Shown piece after piece: positions 11,806 through 21,727 of a stretch of 64,000 bases of DNA (positions are counted from its first letter, which is position 1; every line of letters starts with the position of its first letter). Both the position numbers and the translations under genes were made by a program. The notes beneath the pieces are model-generated. The model saw only the letters and a program-made list of their open reading frames with translations, was not told where the DNA came from and searched no databases. This DNA is from an uncultured Verrucomicrobiae bacterium (GTDB taxonomy: Bacteria; Verrucomicrobiota; Verrucomicrobiia; Limisphaerales; AAA164-E04): assembly GCA_943788245.1 (NCBI GenBank), contig CALSPN010000026.1, forward strand, positions 81,905 to 145,904, given 5' to 3'.

Positions 11806-12285
11806 TCAGCTATCAAGACTGAGAAAGGAAAAATCCGTTTTATCACCACTGATTTCGACGATTGCGACCGATCGTCGAGTATGCATCTTGCGCCGCCCTG
11901 AGTAGCCCGGATTCAGGTAGAGGGTGTGATCCAAGGTCTGTGAAAAAGCCTGATGCGTGTGCCCGAATACCACCAGATCAGGCCGAGTCGCAGTGATCCT
12001 GTCGCGAATGGCCGGGGCTGGCGTTGGCAGACTGACAATGTGATGAACGAGGATATTTCGACCCGAGAGGGTAACTGATTCCGTTTCACGCACATCAATA
12101 TCAAAATCGGTATTTCCCATCACCGCAGTCACCGGCGCAATCTCTTCAAGTTCCATGACGATGTGGGGTGGACCAATATCTCCTGCATGCAAGATATGAT
12201 CGACTCCTCGAAAAAGCTTCTTTATTTGAGGATCAAGAAAGCCATGTGTGTCTGAGATGACTCCGATTTTAAAATGCTTACTCAT
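11806..12285 (-). CDS. YfcE/MJ0936-family metallophosphoesterase
   Basis: IGVISDTHGFLD, HAGDIGP, VMGNTDFD, VFGHTHQA, LNPGYSG motifs. Confidence 0.88.
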   Translation of the reverse strand: MSKHFKIGVISDTHGFLDPQIKKLFRGVDHILHAGDIGPPHIVMELEEIAPVTAVMGNTDFDIDVRETESVTLSGRNILVHHIVSLPTPAPAIRDRITATRPDLVVFGHTHQAFSQTLDHTLYLNPGYSGRRKMHTRRSVAIVEISGDKTDFSFLSLDS

Positions 12286-12387
12286 GCTTGACTAGAGACG
12301 CTTGCGGATCTTTGGGTCTTGGTGATACCAGTGAAAAAACGTGGACTCTTTTCGTTGAGCGAAGAACATTCAACCGTTGGTCGCAAC

Positions 12388-13008
12388 TCAAACAGTCGCT
12401 TTTTCAGGCTCGATGTCCTCGGGTTCATTTTCGGTGTCGGACTCTTCCTCGGCAGCTGTCTCACGCGCTTCTATCCACTTGGCAGCACCTACAAACAGTC
12501 CAGAGAAAAGTCCACCGCTGATGAGCGTATTACGCAGAAACATCCAGGTGGGTGGAAGGCCGCTCGTTCCAGTGGTCAAGGCCAATAGCCAACCTGAGAG
12601 ATCACGCGTGTATTCCTTGTTCTCGAAAGGATTCAGGAGCCAGGCCATGGTGTTCGTGATGAGGTAAAACAAACAGGCTCCAACCAATCCTCCACCGATC
12701 AGTTTGGCCCAATGGTCTTTTTTACTCATCCACTGGCCTAAACCAATCAAACTGGCATATCCCAGATAATTACTCAGCTGATACCACTGCGGCCAGTAAC
12801 CATAATACGCATTCAAGGCCAGATCTGTGACCGCCAGCGTCCCCAGAGGGATCAGCCAGGCCAATTTAGGAGGGAAGTAGAGCCCCGCACAGAATGCCAA
12901 CGCATAAGCTGCACTAAAATTCATAGGCATGAGCCCTGGCCATCGTGTTCCTGCGAACACGATCAGCATGAGGGCAACCAGCCATTTATTTACCTTTTTT
13001 TGAACCAC
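12388..13008 (-). CDS. Multi-spanning membrane protein, DUF6580-like putative transport protein
   Basis: ALMLIVFAGTRWPGLMPMNFSAAYALAFCAGLYFPPKLAWLIPLGTLAVTDLALNAYYGY resembles this family; several TM segments. Confidence 0.65.
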   Translation of the reverse strand: MVQKKVNKWLVALMLIVFAGTRWPGLMPMNFSAAYALAFCAGLYFPPKLAWLIPLGTLAVTDLALNAYYGYWPQWYQLSNYLGYASLIGLGQWMSKKDHWAKLIGGGLVGACLFYLITNTMAWLLNPFENKEYTRDLSGWLLALTTGTSGLPPTWMFLRNTLISGGLFSGLFVGAAKWIEARETAAEEESDTENEPEDIEPEKATV

Positions 13009-13177
13009 GTGGGTTTATATTACGTCATTCATTCTTGATGACAAGTAGGGATAGAGCTGGATCTTTTTTTTTGAAACCCTCACACCGAAATTCCTGCCAG
13101 ATGTTGATGAGACAGTCAAAATTCCTGACACCCAGACTTGCTTTGAGGCAAATTTTTAGTTTAGGGATTTCCCAGAC

Positions 13178-13906
13178 ATGACAACATCACTGGATCCACT
13201 TTTCCCCATTATCTACGAAGATGATTCCCTGCTGGTGCTGCACAAACCGGCCGACTTGGTCTGTCATCCAACCAAAGGGGATGTTTACTCCAGCTTGATC
13301 AGCCGTGTTCGGCTTTATCTGGGCGAAGCAAATGAAGGCCAAATGATCAATCGAATTGATCGAGAGACCAGTGGCGTTGTCCTCATCGCAAAGAACAAGG
13401 AAACGGCCCGTAGCTTGCGCCTGCAATGGGAAGCCAGAGAGGTAGTCAAAATATATCATGCCATTTCCTACGGCTGGCCCAAGAAGGATTCGTTCAGTGT
13501 GGACAAGCCTCTTGGCAAAGATATTGAAAGCGAAGTTGCCATCAAGGATTGCGTGAGGAGGGATGGTTCTCCGTCTTTCACAGGATTCCGCGTCCTGAAG
13601 CGGTTCGAAAAGAATCGATCCAAGTTCGCATTGCTTGAAGTTTGTCCGCGAACAGGACGCAAACATCAAATCCGTATCCACCTTCAGCATCTGGGGCATT
13701 CCATCGTCGGGGACAAGCTCTATGGACTGAATGAACAATTTTATCTGGATCTGGTTTATGGCCGTTTAACCGATGATCAACGAAAGCAACTTCTACTCCC
13801 ATTCCACGCCCTGCACGCGCATAGTGTCACCTTGACATATCAGGACCAGGAACGAACGTTTGCATCTGAAGCTGAGGATTGGTTCCGCAGCTTCCATGAA
13901 GGGTGA
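13178..13906 (+). CDS. RluA-family pseudouridine synthase
   Basis: INRIDRETSGVVLIAKNKETARSL catalytic motif; GRKHQIRIHLQHLGHSIVGDKLYG. Confidence 0.93.
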   Translation: MTTSLDPLFPIIYEDDSLLVLHKPADLVCHPTKGDVYSSLISRVRLYLGEANEGQMINRIDRETSGVVLIAKNKETARSLRLQWEAREVVKIYHAISYGWPKKDSFSVDKPLGKDIESEVAIKDCVRRDGSPSFTGFRVLKRFEKNRSKFALLEVCPRTGRKHQIRIHLQHLGHSIVGDKLYGLNEQFYLDLVYGRLTDDQRKQLLLPFHALHAHSVTLTYQDQERTFASEAEDWFRSFHEG

Positions 13907-13959
13907 GTTGTTTCACTCAAGCCTGGCATCAAGTTGGATGTTTCGAGGCTTTGCAGCAA

Positions 13960-15369
13960 TCATGGTTGTGTTAGTTGAATCGTGAAATCTTGCCTTCTGT
14001 AAAGACAAGTTCCATTGATTTCTTCGCAGATATTGTAAAGTGCATAGCCTTTGAGTTCGTGTGAGTTTTCCCCCGTGTGTTGGACTATTTCAAACTCAAG
14101 AGATCGTGGGGATTGATCGGTGACCAAGGGGGGATTGGGGAATTGAAGAAATACCCTTTCCGGCCCCCAGCCTTTGCTCGACTTAAGCCAGACAGTCAGA
14201 GGCTCGGCTTCGTTGTTCCAATGAAATGCGTGGGCAACATTCGGTTGCAATCGCAAGTGAATACGTAACGCTTTTTTGCTCGCATCCGTTGCGGATACAA
14301 TTGTCGATTCAATCTGAATCGCAGGCAGAATATCGCGAAACACCCTCCCTCCGGGATCTGGCTCTGAAAGTTTCTTGATGGAATCAGTGTTTTTTTCAGC
14401 TGGATAGGCAAACTCGGCACCTCCTGGCTCAACTCGCAGGGGGAAAGGTTTTTCTCCTCGGGCAGTAATTTCCTTACGAGCCTGATTCACCCAATCATAA
14501 AATGAATAGGGTTTATCCAATCGTGGGCCGTATTGCTGAATCCTGCGGCGCCAGATATATTGATTCGGATCCAGCTCCAACGCAGTCTGCCACGATTTAA
14601 TTGCTTTGGTGAAATCTTTCGAATTGGATTGATTCAGATCAAAAAAACTCCGGTGGGCAACCCCCATTCTGAAATGCAGCCATCCATCATCAGGCGCATT
14701 GGAGGAGGCCATCTGATATGCATGAATGCATTCATCCAGCCGAAGGTCTCCTCCCCAAAGAAATAAGGAATCAGCATATGCTCCCCATGCCTCAGCAGTC
14801 TGCCGCATGCTGGCTCTGAGCTTGAGTTTTTCCAAACCCGGACTACCGGGAAGTGCATTTATTGCGTCGTCACGCTCATCATGAGGAGATGAGACCGAAT
14901 CCACAAATGCTTCGAATTCTTCCTGTGAGGGATTGATGGACCGAACGATTCCCTTTTCATCGATCAATACGGTGTAAGGAACGGCCGCCACCTTGAGGAG
15001 ATTGAGTGAATCTACAAGGATAAGCCAATCCATCTGATGCCACTGCATGAACAGTCGACAACGGTCTGGATGTTGTTCTTGAATGATTCCGAGGACTTTA
15101 ATTTTACCATCAAGTCGGAAGGGCTCTGTGCGAGCGTGCCACACGGGCACGTGCTGACGACATCCTGCTCACCAAGAGGCAAAAACATGCAATACAACTT
15201 TTTCACCGTAATAATCATGAACTGAAACCGGTTTTCCATTTTCAAGCGACGGAAAAGAATAATGAGGAAAGGAAGAATTTTTTTCAAATGCATGACTCAT
15301 GACTGTGAATAGTAAAAAAAGAACGCATGGAATCGAATGAATAAGAATCGTGTGATGAGTTTTTTTCAT
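13960..15369 (-). CDS. Putative selenocysteine-containing TlpA/thioredoxin-like secreted protein with C-terminal extension (469 aa, Sec67)
   Basis: ORFs 15169-15369 and 13960-15150 are in the same frame, separated by a single TGA (15171-15169). Read-through gives ...GEKVVLHVFASW-U-AGCRQHVPVWHARTEPF...VAAVPYTVLIDEKGIVRSI: TGA sits at the first Cys of the thioredoxin CxxC, and the cis-Pro motif VPYT is retained. Confidence 0.8.
15135..15151 (-). promoter_or_regulatory. Candidate bacterial SECIS hairpin downstream of the TGA
   Basis: Minus strand C-GTGCC-CGTGT-GGCAC-G: 6-bp perfect stem, 5-nt loop with G as second loop base; loop begins 23 nt after the TGA. Confidence 0.65.
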
Positions 15370-15416
15370 GGCAGGTGACTTTGGACATTAGGCCGTCAGG
15401 AAAAAGAAAGCAAATA

Positions 15417-16769
15417 TCACCTGACTTTCGTTTTGAAATAAAACCTGAAGGTCAGGCAAAAGGCAGCAACTCCCAGCCCTAAAGCCAGACCAATCCAAAT
15501 CCCCAAAGCTCCCTTCTGATAATAAAAAGCGAGCATACACGCCATCGGCATGGCCAGGAGCCAGTATGCGACAATCGCCACAATCGCAGGTATCCTTACA
15601 TCCTGCATCCCGCGCAATATGGAAATCGCGGTCACCTGAAGACCATCAAAAACCTGGAATATGGCGGCTACCATCAGCAACTGGACAGCTAGATCCTGTA
15701 CCTCTTTAGATTCCACAAACCAAGCGGCCATCGTCCTGCCTCCAAAAAAGAATAAACAGCCGAAAGCAGTCATCAACACGACGGCAGTCATCAAACTAAC
15801 CAGCCCAATGCGCCGCACACGGCGATTCAGTCCGGCCCCGAGGACTTGCCCGACTCGCACTGAAGCAGCCATTCCGAGACTGAGGGAAAACATGAACGTT
15901 GTGCTGGCACAGGTGAAGGCAATTTGATGAGCCGCCAAAGCATTCGCCCCGATCCATCCGAGCATGAGTGCCGCAAATGCAAAAGATCCCATTTCCAGCA
16001 GGTGCTGAAGCGACACAGGCAAACCCAACTTGAACAGCTTCCTTAAAACCGGTAGATCTCCCGCACCCGACCAGGAACCTTGACGAAAACGCGCCAGTGA
16101 TTTGGATCGCACCAGCCAAGCAATCATCGCAGCAGCAGTCACGATACGAGCCAGGAGGGTTGCCAATCCGGCTCCGTTGAGCCCCATCGCAGGGCAACCC
16201 AGATTTCCGTATATCAACATCCAGTTGAGCAGAATGTTAAGTAAGACGCCCCCGATCATGAGTAGCGTGGGGATCCATGGATGGTTCAATGCTTCACAGA
16301 ATTGTTTTCCAGCCAAACCAAGCAACATCGGCAGCAAACTAGGCGCAAGGAACCAAAGATAACCTCCGGCGGCATCAACAACCTCGGGAGGTTGTCCCAG
16401 AAAAGGCAGTATCCACCGGAAGGCCATGAAGATGACCACAAGTAAAGCAGATGTGACCAGCGTCAGAACGGCTGAGGCTCGATAAACGCGGCCTACTTGT
16501 AAAGGGTCATTGGCCCCGAAGGCATTGGCACTGAGCACAGAGACAGAGGTCAACATACCAAATCCAAACACCATGGGAAGGTGAAACAAGTTGATCACCA
16601 AAGAAGAGGCTGCCAACGGAATGACCCCCACCTGCCCCACCATCACGGTATCAGCAATACCCATGAGGGTCTGTCCGACGAGACCGGCCATGATCGGCAA
16701 ACTCAATCGAAACAAAGAACGCACTTCACGTGCATATTTCCATAAAACCCTTAAGGTACGATAATTCAT
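15417..16769 (-). CDS. MATE-family efflux transporter
   Basis: 450 aa, about 12 TM; LSLPIMAGLVGQTLMGIADTVMVGQVGVIPLAASSLV and repeated-half motif LGLPVSLQHLLEMGSFAFAALMLGWIGANALAAHQIAF. Confidence 0.92.
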   Translation of the reverse strand: MNYRTLRVLWKYAREVRSLFRLSLPIMAGLVGQTLMGIADTVMVGQVGVIPLAASSLVINLFHLPMVFGFGMLTSVSVLSANAFGANDPLQVGRVYRASAVLTLVTSALLVVIFMAFRWILPFLGQPPEVVDAAGGYLWFLAPSLLPMLLGLAGKQFCEALNHPWIPTLLMIGGVLLNILLNWMLIYGNLGCPAMGLNGAGLATLLARIVTAAAMIAWLVRSKSLARFRQGSWSGAGDLPVLRKLFKLGLPVSLQHLLEMGSFAFAALMLGWIGANALAAHQIAFTCASTTFMFSLSLGMAASVRVGQVLGAGLNRRVRRIGLVSLMTAVVLMTAFGCLFFFGGRTMAAWFVESKEVQDLAVQLLMVAAIFQVFDGLQVTAISILRGMQDVRIPAIVAIVAYWLLAMPMACMLAFYYQKGALGIWIGLALGLGVAAFCLTFRFYFKTKVR

Positions 16770-16821
16770 TCATTCCCAGAACTTGCTGCGATACGGATAC
16801 AAGAGATGATTGAATCAGAGA

Positions 16822-17643
16822 TCAGGCAAAAGTCTTTTTTAAGTAATCAAGACTTTGCTGGGCAATGGCTTCAGGGCCTTCTTCGAATTTAAATACTTCG
16901 ACGGAAACATAGCCCTGATATCCAACTTCTTTAAGTGCAGAGGCAATGGGCACAAAATCGACATCTCCAAATCCAGGTCCCTTGAGATTTGCATCATTGG
17001 CATGAAAATAAGCGAAGGCTGGCCAGGATTCCCGAATGATATCAGCAATGGGTTTACCCATGGAACACATGGCTTTGACATCCAGAATGATCTTGAAAGC
17101 AGGCGAAGGGATGCGACGGATAAATTGAATCGCCTCTTCTGCCGTATTCATGAAATTAGTTTCAGATGGCGCCAGAGGCTCAAAACAGATCGTCACTCCC
17201 TTGTCTTCGCCGTCTTGGACCGCCGGACGAAAAACCTCAGTCGCCCACTCAGTGGCCTGTTCCAGAGTAACACCTGGTTCCAGATTCCGCTGATGAGGTG
17301 ATCCTACAACAATCGATTTCCCTCCCAAATCCTGGCAGAATTGGACCAAGTCGCGAAAGTATTGCTGCGTTTTGGCACGGATGCTCGCATCCGGATGCGT
17401 CATGTGCATGCCCTCAGCCTCTACAAGCACCCAATGGATACCTGAAATTTCCAGCTGATGTCTCGCAGCTAAGTCCTTGATTTCAGAGCGACGCTGCTTG
17501 GAAACATCGGTGACGTACTTGGCACAGGTGAAAGGGGCAATTTCAATCCCGTCGTATCCTGTTTGTTTGACAAACTCAAAGGTTTTTTCAAACGACCACT
17601 CCTTGAAGATCTCATTGCAGACACCAAATTTCATGAGGGGCAT
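16822..17643 (-). CDS. TIM-barrel sugar phosphate isomerase/epimerase (hydroxypyruvate isomerase-like)
   Basis: KQTGYDGIEIAPF, GSPHQRN, ICFEPLAPSETNFMNTAEEAI, YFHANDANLKGPG, GYQGYVSVEVF. Confidence 0.87.
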   Translation of the reverse strand: MPLMKFGVCNEIFKEWSFEKTFEFVKQTGYDGIEIAPFTCAKYVTDVSKQRRSEIKDLAARHQLEISGIHWVLVEAEGMHMTHPDASIRAKTQQYFRDLVQFCQDLGGKSIVVGSPHQRNLEPGVTLEQATEWATEVFRPAVQDGEDKGVTICFEPLAPSETNFMNTAEEAIQFIRRIPSPAFKIILDVKAMCSMGKPIADIIRESWPAFAYFHANDANLKGPGFGDVDFVPIASALKEVGYQGYVSVEVFKFEEGPEAIAQQSLDYLKKTFA

Positions 17644-17706
17644 TGAGCCAAATTTAAGACTCTTTTGCCATCGCTATTTTCAATAAAGATCAGCAATGGA
17701 ACCTGC

Positions 17707-17964
17707 TCATAAATAAAAATCGCTCACTTCATGATTTGTTTTTTCCTCCTCGCCCCTTTCCGATTCCGATTCATTTTGAAAATCAATGGGGCGCATTTCC
17801 CTGTCATTAGCCTGCCAATCCTCTGCCGAATCTACCGCACGTCGCATTTGATCGAACCACCAGGAGGCTCTCTGTAATCGTCTTTGCGAACGATGACGGA
17901 AACGAAAGGATGCGTTTCTTTGCTGACTTAATCCGAGTTCAAGTTGTTCTGTGTTCCATTTCAT
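17707..17964 (-). CDS. Small hypothetical protein with WWFxxMRxxVDxA motif
   Basis: 85 aa ORF: MKWNTEQLELGLSQQRNASFRFRHRSQRRLQRASWWFDQMRRAVDSAEDW. Confidence 0.6.
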   Translation of the reverse strand: MKWNTEQLELGLSQQRNASFRFRHRSQRRLQRASWWFDQMRRAVDSAEDWQANDREMRPIDFQNESESERGEEEKTNHEVSDFYL

Positions 17965-18197
17965 ACATCGCTACTATGCATTCAGGCCTTGGACATTTAC
18001 TGTCCCACGCGAAAGAAAGTAGAGTTTTAAGGGAATGCGGCTCGTTTTGATGCAATCATGGCATCATTCATGCGGTTTTTACTTGCATTCTCAATCACGC
18101 AAATGTAAACACAATGTAAATACAAAATCAGTGTCAACTTCATTCGAATGAGTGATCTTTATTTGATACTGATAATAATCAAGCAAGGGCGGATCAT

Positions 18198-19280
18198 ATG
18201 AAGCCAATCAAATACCTTCCACTGGCATGTCTCTTTCTAGGGCTAAATCTCGAAGCCCAGATCACCATCACCTCCGATGACATGTATAACCAACCCGGGG
18301 AATATTATAGATCCTATGTAAATCAACCTCCGGCTCTGCTGCAGCGTTTTCCAGTCACGGTTGCTGGCAAACTAGGGGAGTCTGGTGGACCGAATTTTTG
18401 GGACTTCACAGATGGTCCGACAGATGAGGTCTTTCGATACGATTATGTCGCAAAAGCCACCTCGATTGTTTTCAATGACTTTCCGGAGGCAAGCCTAGCC
18501 GAAAGATCATACAGGGAGAGCAAACCCAACGATGTCAGCTGGATAATGCTTGATGATGTAGAAAACCTGGGACGAAAAGTGTTTGGGTTCTGGATCATCA
18601 ACGCGCAATTTGATGATCCATCCAATCGCTTCACTCTGCCGATCGTCGATTTCCCGGCAGAAATCAATTACGGAGACACCTGGACCACTACTGCTGAATA
18701 CCAAAACTCATTGCTAGGTATTCCTGCCATCTATAATGAGGTGCAATCCTTTGAGGCTGATGCTTATGGATTTATCGAACTACCCGAACTGGGTGTGTTC
18801 GAATGCTTGAGAATCAATTCATTGAAGGATTTTTCTGTTGCGATTGATTTCAATGGAACAGCTACTTTTACGAATGTTGAACGCCAATTCACGAGGATTT
18901 ATTATTGGTTAGTTCCAGGAAAAGGTATTGCCGCTCAAATCGTTTCAGAACCAAGTGGCAACCCTGTTGCTGAACAATTTAATCTTGCGAGCATGTTTCA
19001 GCGCACTTTTGAGACCAATAAGGAAGAAAAAAATGCAGGTTGTCTGGAAGCCGCTGCAGTCACTGGGCTGGATATTGTTCACCAGCCAAATCTTGTACGC
19101 CTCAAATGGAATGAGGCTGATTGCGCACAGAATTACCGAGTTCAATTCACTACCTCTGGACTTGGAGCCGAGGATTGGACTGATTTAAGCCCCACGCCCT
19201 ACACTGACACTTTCTTCATCGACACGAACGTAAATAAAGCTAGGGTCAAAATATATCGCGTGCTCTCTGAAAGAAATTAA
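18198..19280 (+). CDS. Secreted hypothetical protein with FN3-like C-terminus
   Basis: Signal peptide [21 protein letters not shown]; intact 360 aa ORF directly upstream of a prepilin-like gene. Confidence 0.7.
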   Translation: MKPIKYLPLACLFLGLNLEAQITITSDDMYNQPGEYYRSYVNQPPALLQRFPVTVAGKLGESGGPNFWDFTDGPTDEVFRYDYVAKATSIVFNDFPEASLAERSYRESKPNDVSWIMLDDVENLGRKVFGFWIINAQFDDPSNRFTLPIVDFPAEINYGDTWTTTAEYQNSLLGIPAIYNEVQSFEADAYGFIELPELGVFECLRINSLKDFSVAIDFNGTATFTNVERQFTRIYYWLVPGKGIAAQIVSEPSGNPVAEQFNLASMFQRTFETNKEEKNAGCLEAAAVTGLDIVHQPNLVRLKWNEADCAQNYRVQFTTSGLGAEDWTDLSPTPYTDTFFIDTNVNKARVKIYRVLSERN

Positions 19281-19338
19281 CGTTTCAAAGGGTGTCTCAG
19301 GGAGAAGCCGCAATGCGGCTGGAGCCATAGGAAGCACT

Positions 19339-20220
19339 ATGAATACAAAATCAACCATTCATCCTGAATATGGGCATCGAAATTCGGGACGCGATGAGGG
19401 ATTTACTCTCATTGAATTACTGGTGGTCATTGCGGTCATCGCCATTCTGGCCTCCATCCTGCTCCCTGCCCTCTCTGGGGCCAAATCCAAAGCCCGAGAA
19501 GTCGCGTGCATGAGTAACATGAGACAAATAGGTTTGGGGATGACCTTATTCGTGAACGATACGGGGCATTACCCTGTTTACAACCTCGATCCAAGTGCCT
19601 CGTTGGAAATGACATACTGGGCAGATGCTTTGGAGTCCTACACGGGAGGCGACTGGACAAACAAACTTTATCGTTGTCCCGACTACAAAGGGTTCACTCT
19701 TGAGGGCAATAACGATGGTGCTTTGCTGGGCAGTTATGGATATAACGCCAACGGAACTAAATTCACTCCCAGCCGATATGGCCTGGGAGGAACGCTTGCA
19801 AAAATTTTTCTGGAAGATGAATTGGATGACCTTGCGGGGGGTATGCTGAGGATTAAGGAATCCATGGTGCGCTCTCCAAGTGATATGATCGCACTTGGAG
19901 ATGCACATTTGGTGTGGACGCCAGCCGGCATGATGGCAGCGTTGTATGGTGACGCATACGCTAAGGAAAATTTCAGTGGAATGGGACTACTGGATATCAA
20001 CAGTCGATATGGTGTCCAGAGACCCTCATGGCCCGGAAGTGAAGGTATCAAGGACGCAACCAACCTGAGACATCGGGATCGCTACAACATCTCTTTTACA
20101 GATGGACATGTGGAAACGATTCAGAGTCAAACGCTGTTCAGGCAAGATCACGATACCCTGAAGCGCTGGAATAATGACAACGAATCTCACGCAGAGTTCC
20201 TTGTGCATAAGGATCAATGA
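19339..20220 (+). CDS. Type II secretion/prepilin-like (PulG-like) protein
   Basis: [49 protein letters not shown]-methylation motif; SFTDGHVE C-terminal motif. Confidence 0.9.
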   Translation: MNTKSTIHPEYGHRNSGRDEGFTLIELLVVIAVIAILASILLPALSGAKSKAREVACMSNMRQIGLGMTLFVNDTGHYPVYNLDPSASLEMTYWADALESYTGGDWTNKLYRCPDYKGFTLEGNNDGALLGSYGYNANGTKFTPSRYGLGGTLAKIFLEDELDDLAGGMLRIKESMVRSPSDMIALGDAHLVWTPAGMMAALYGDAYAKENFSGMGLLDINSRYGVQRPSWPGSEGIKDATNLRHRDRYNISFTDGHVETIQSQTLFRQDHDTLKRWNNDNESHAEFLVHKDQ

Positions 20221-20376
20221 GAGGGTCATTCCCGGTGATACAGAATGTTCGAGATGACCAGGCGCTTGTTTATAAAGCCTGAGGTCTTTGAGTATGAAGT
20301 ATTGCTGAACCAAACCTCAGGAATCCAAGGTGAGTCAAAGAATCCAATGGGATTGCTGTGATTGATGCTTTGACCA

Positions 20377-20979
20377 TCAACGAACCAACATTGCCGCTAC
20401 TCTTTCCCAACTTTCCAAGTCATCCACATCCTCCAGAGTTCTCAGTTGGAAGCAATTCAATCCCAACTTTTTAATTCTATCATAGGTTTGCCCCAAAACC
20501 TGATCAGTACTCCAGCTGATGTTTGTGAATATTTCCGGCTCAGCATTTCTGAATCCTATCATCCAATATCCACCATCTGCTGCGGGACCTATGACGACTT
20601 CTGAGGATAGCAGCGCTTCAATGGCTGTTTCCACATCGTAGGATTCAACGTAGGGGCAGTCCGTTCCAAAAATTAAAACGGCATCTGCCTCATCCAGGGC
20701 CTGGTGCATCGCACGTTCCATCCTCTCCCCAAGGTTTCCTTCCCCTTGGGGTTTCATCGTCCAATGAGACGATTTTAAAAAAGGAGTCATCGCATCGACT
20801 GCATTATCCGGAGTAAAGCGAAGTTCGACGTTCTGACAGGCAGACAATTGATTCAAAAAATGGTGAGCCAACAGCTCGTAGGCGCGACATGCTTCCTGAT
20901 TACCCAATGATACCGCAAGACGGGTTTTAACAAAACCTGGCTTGGGAGCTTTGATGAAAACAACGATCTTGACCTTCAT
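20377..20979 (-). CDS. TIGR04282/DUF2064-type glycosyltransferase-like protein
   Basis: VVFIKAPKPGFVKTRLA, LIFGTDCPYV, VIGPAADGGYWMIGF. Confidence 0.85.
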   Translation of the reverse strand: MKVKIVVFIKAPKPGFVKTRLAVSLGNQEACRAYELLAHHFLNQLSACQNVELRFTPDNAVDAMTPFLKSSHWTMKPQGEGNLGERMERAMHQALDEADAVLIFGTDCPYVESYDVETAIEALLSSEVVIGPAADGGYWMIGFRNAEPEIFTNISWSTDQVLGQTYDRIKKLGLNCFQLRTLEDVDDLESWERVAAMLVR

Positions 20980-21049
20980 GAAACAAAAAACCGCGAACTT
21001 TGAGTTGAATCAAAGATCACGGTAAAAATTTTTTGAGGATTGAAGAGAA

Positions 21050-21496
21050 TCAGCCTTTAATTTCAGCGTGATAGAACTCCAACCAATCGTCTAGATTATT
21101 GAGGTTCACCGCGTCATACGGGCCACAAGAACCTTCCTCAATGCCATTGGCTGAAAGAATCGACTGACGAGTCGCATCATCATGGATGTAACCGTCGATA
21201 GATGCATTCAAGGCGGTAATGGATCCTTGATCTAATTTGGCGCCTGGCTGTTGCCTGATCCAAGCCTCCAACTGCGGATAGGTAGGTTTATCGTTTTTCA
21301 TATATTCCAGGGTGGACTCTCTGTTGAGTCCCAGACCATCAAGGACCATTTGGTCGTAGCCAGCGCCACAGCCTGGATATCCGTCCGCCAATTTAGCGGC
21401 ATTTTCTAGAGAAACTTTTTGCCAGAAACGTGGAAGGTGTTGCACTCCTAAAGGACCGGCCACACTTGAACTTATCGTAGGTACTATTTTACTCAT
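21050..21496 (-). CDS. DUF5069-like protein
   Basis: 148 aa: GVQHLPRFWQKVSLENAAKLADGYPGCGAGYDQMVLDGLGL, pattern recognised from the DUF5069 family. Confidence 0.65.
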   Translation of the reverse strand: MSKIVPTISSSVAGPLGVQHLPRFWQKVSLENAAKLADGYPGCGAGYDQMVLDGLGLNRESTLEYMKNDKPTYPQLEAWIRQQPGAKLDQGSITALNASIDGYIHDDATRQSILSANGIEEGSCGPYDAVNLNNLDDWLEFYHAEIKG

Positions 21497-21727
21497 TGCT
21501 TTATTGTCTAGGGTCTAATGGTTCAGATGGAGATTAAGCAAGCTGATGAAAGTGGGTCAACATGATTCAGTATCCAGAGGCGCCAATTCCAGCTGCACCT
21601 TAGATTTAAAATTAATAAAATGAATATTCAGGGCTGCATTCAGTCAAGAGAATACTAAGTTCTTGACGTATCGTATCATCTCGCCATTTTGTGAGTATAA
21701 GTCAACCTTTGGTGAACATTTAATTCT

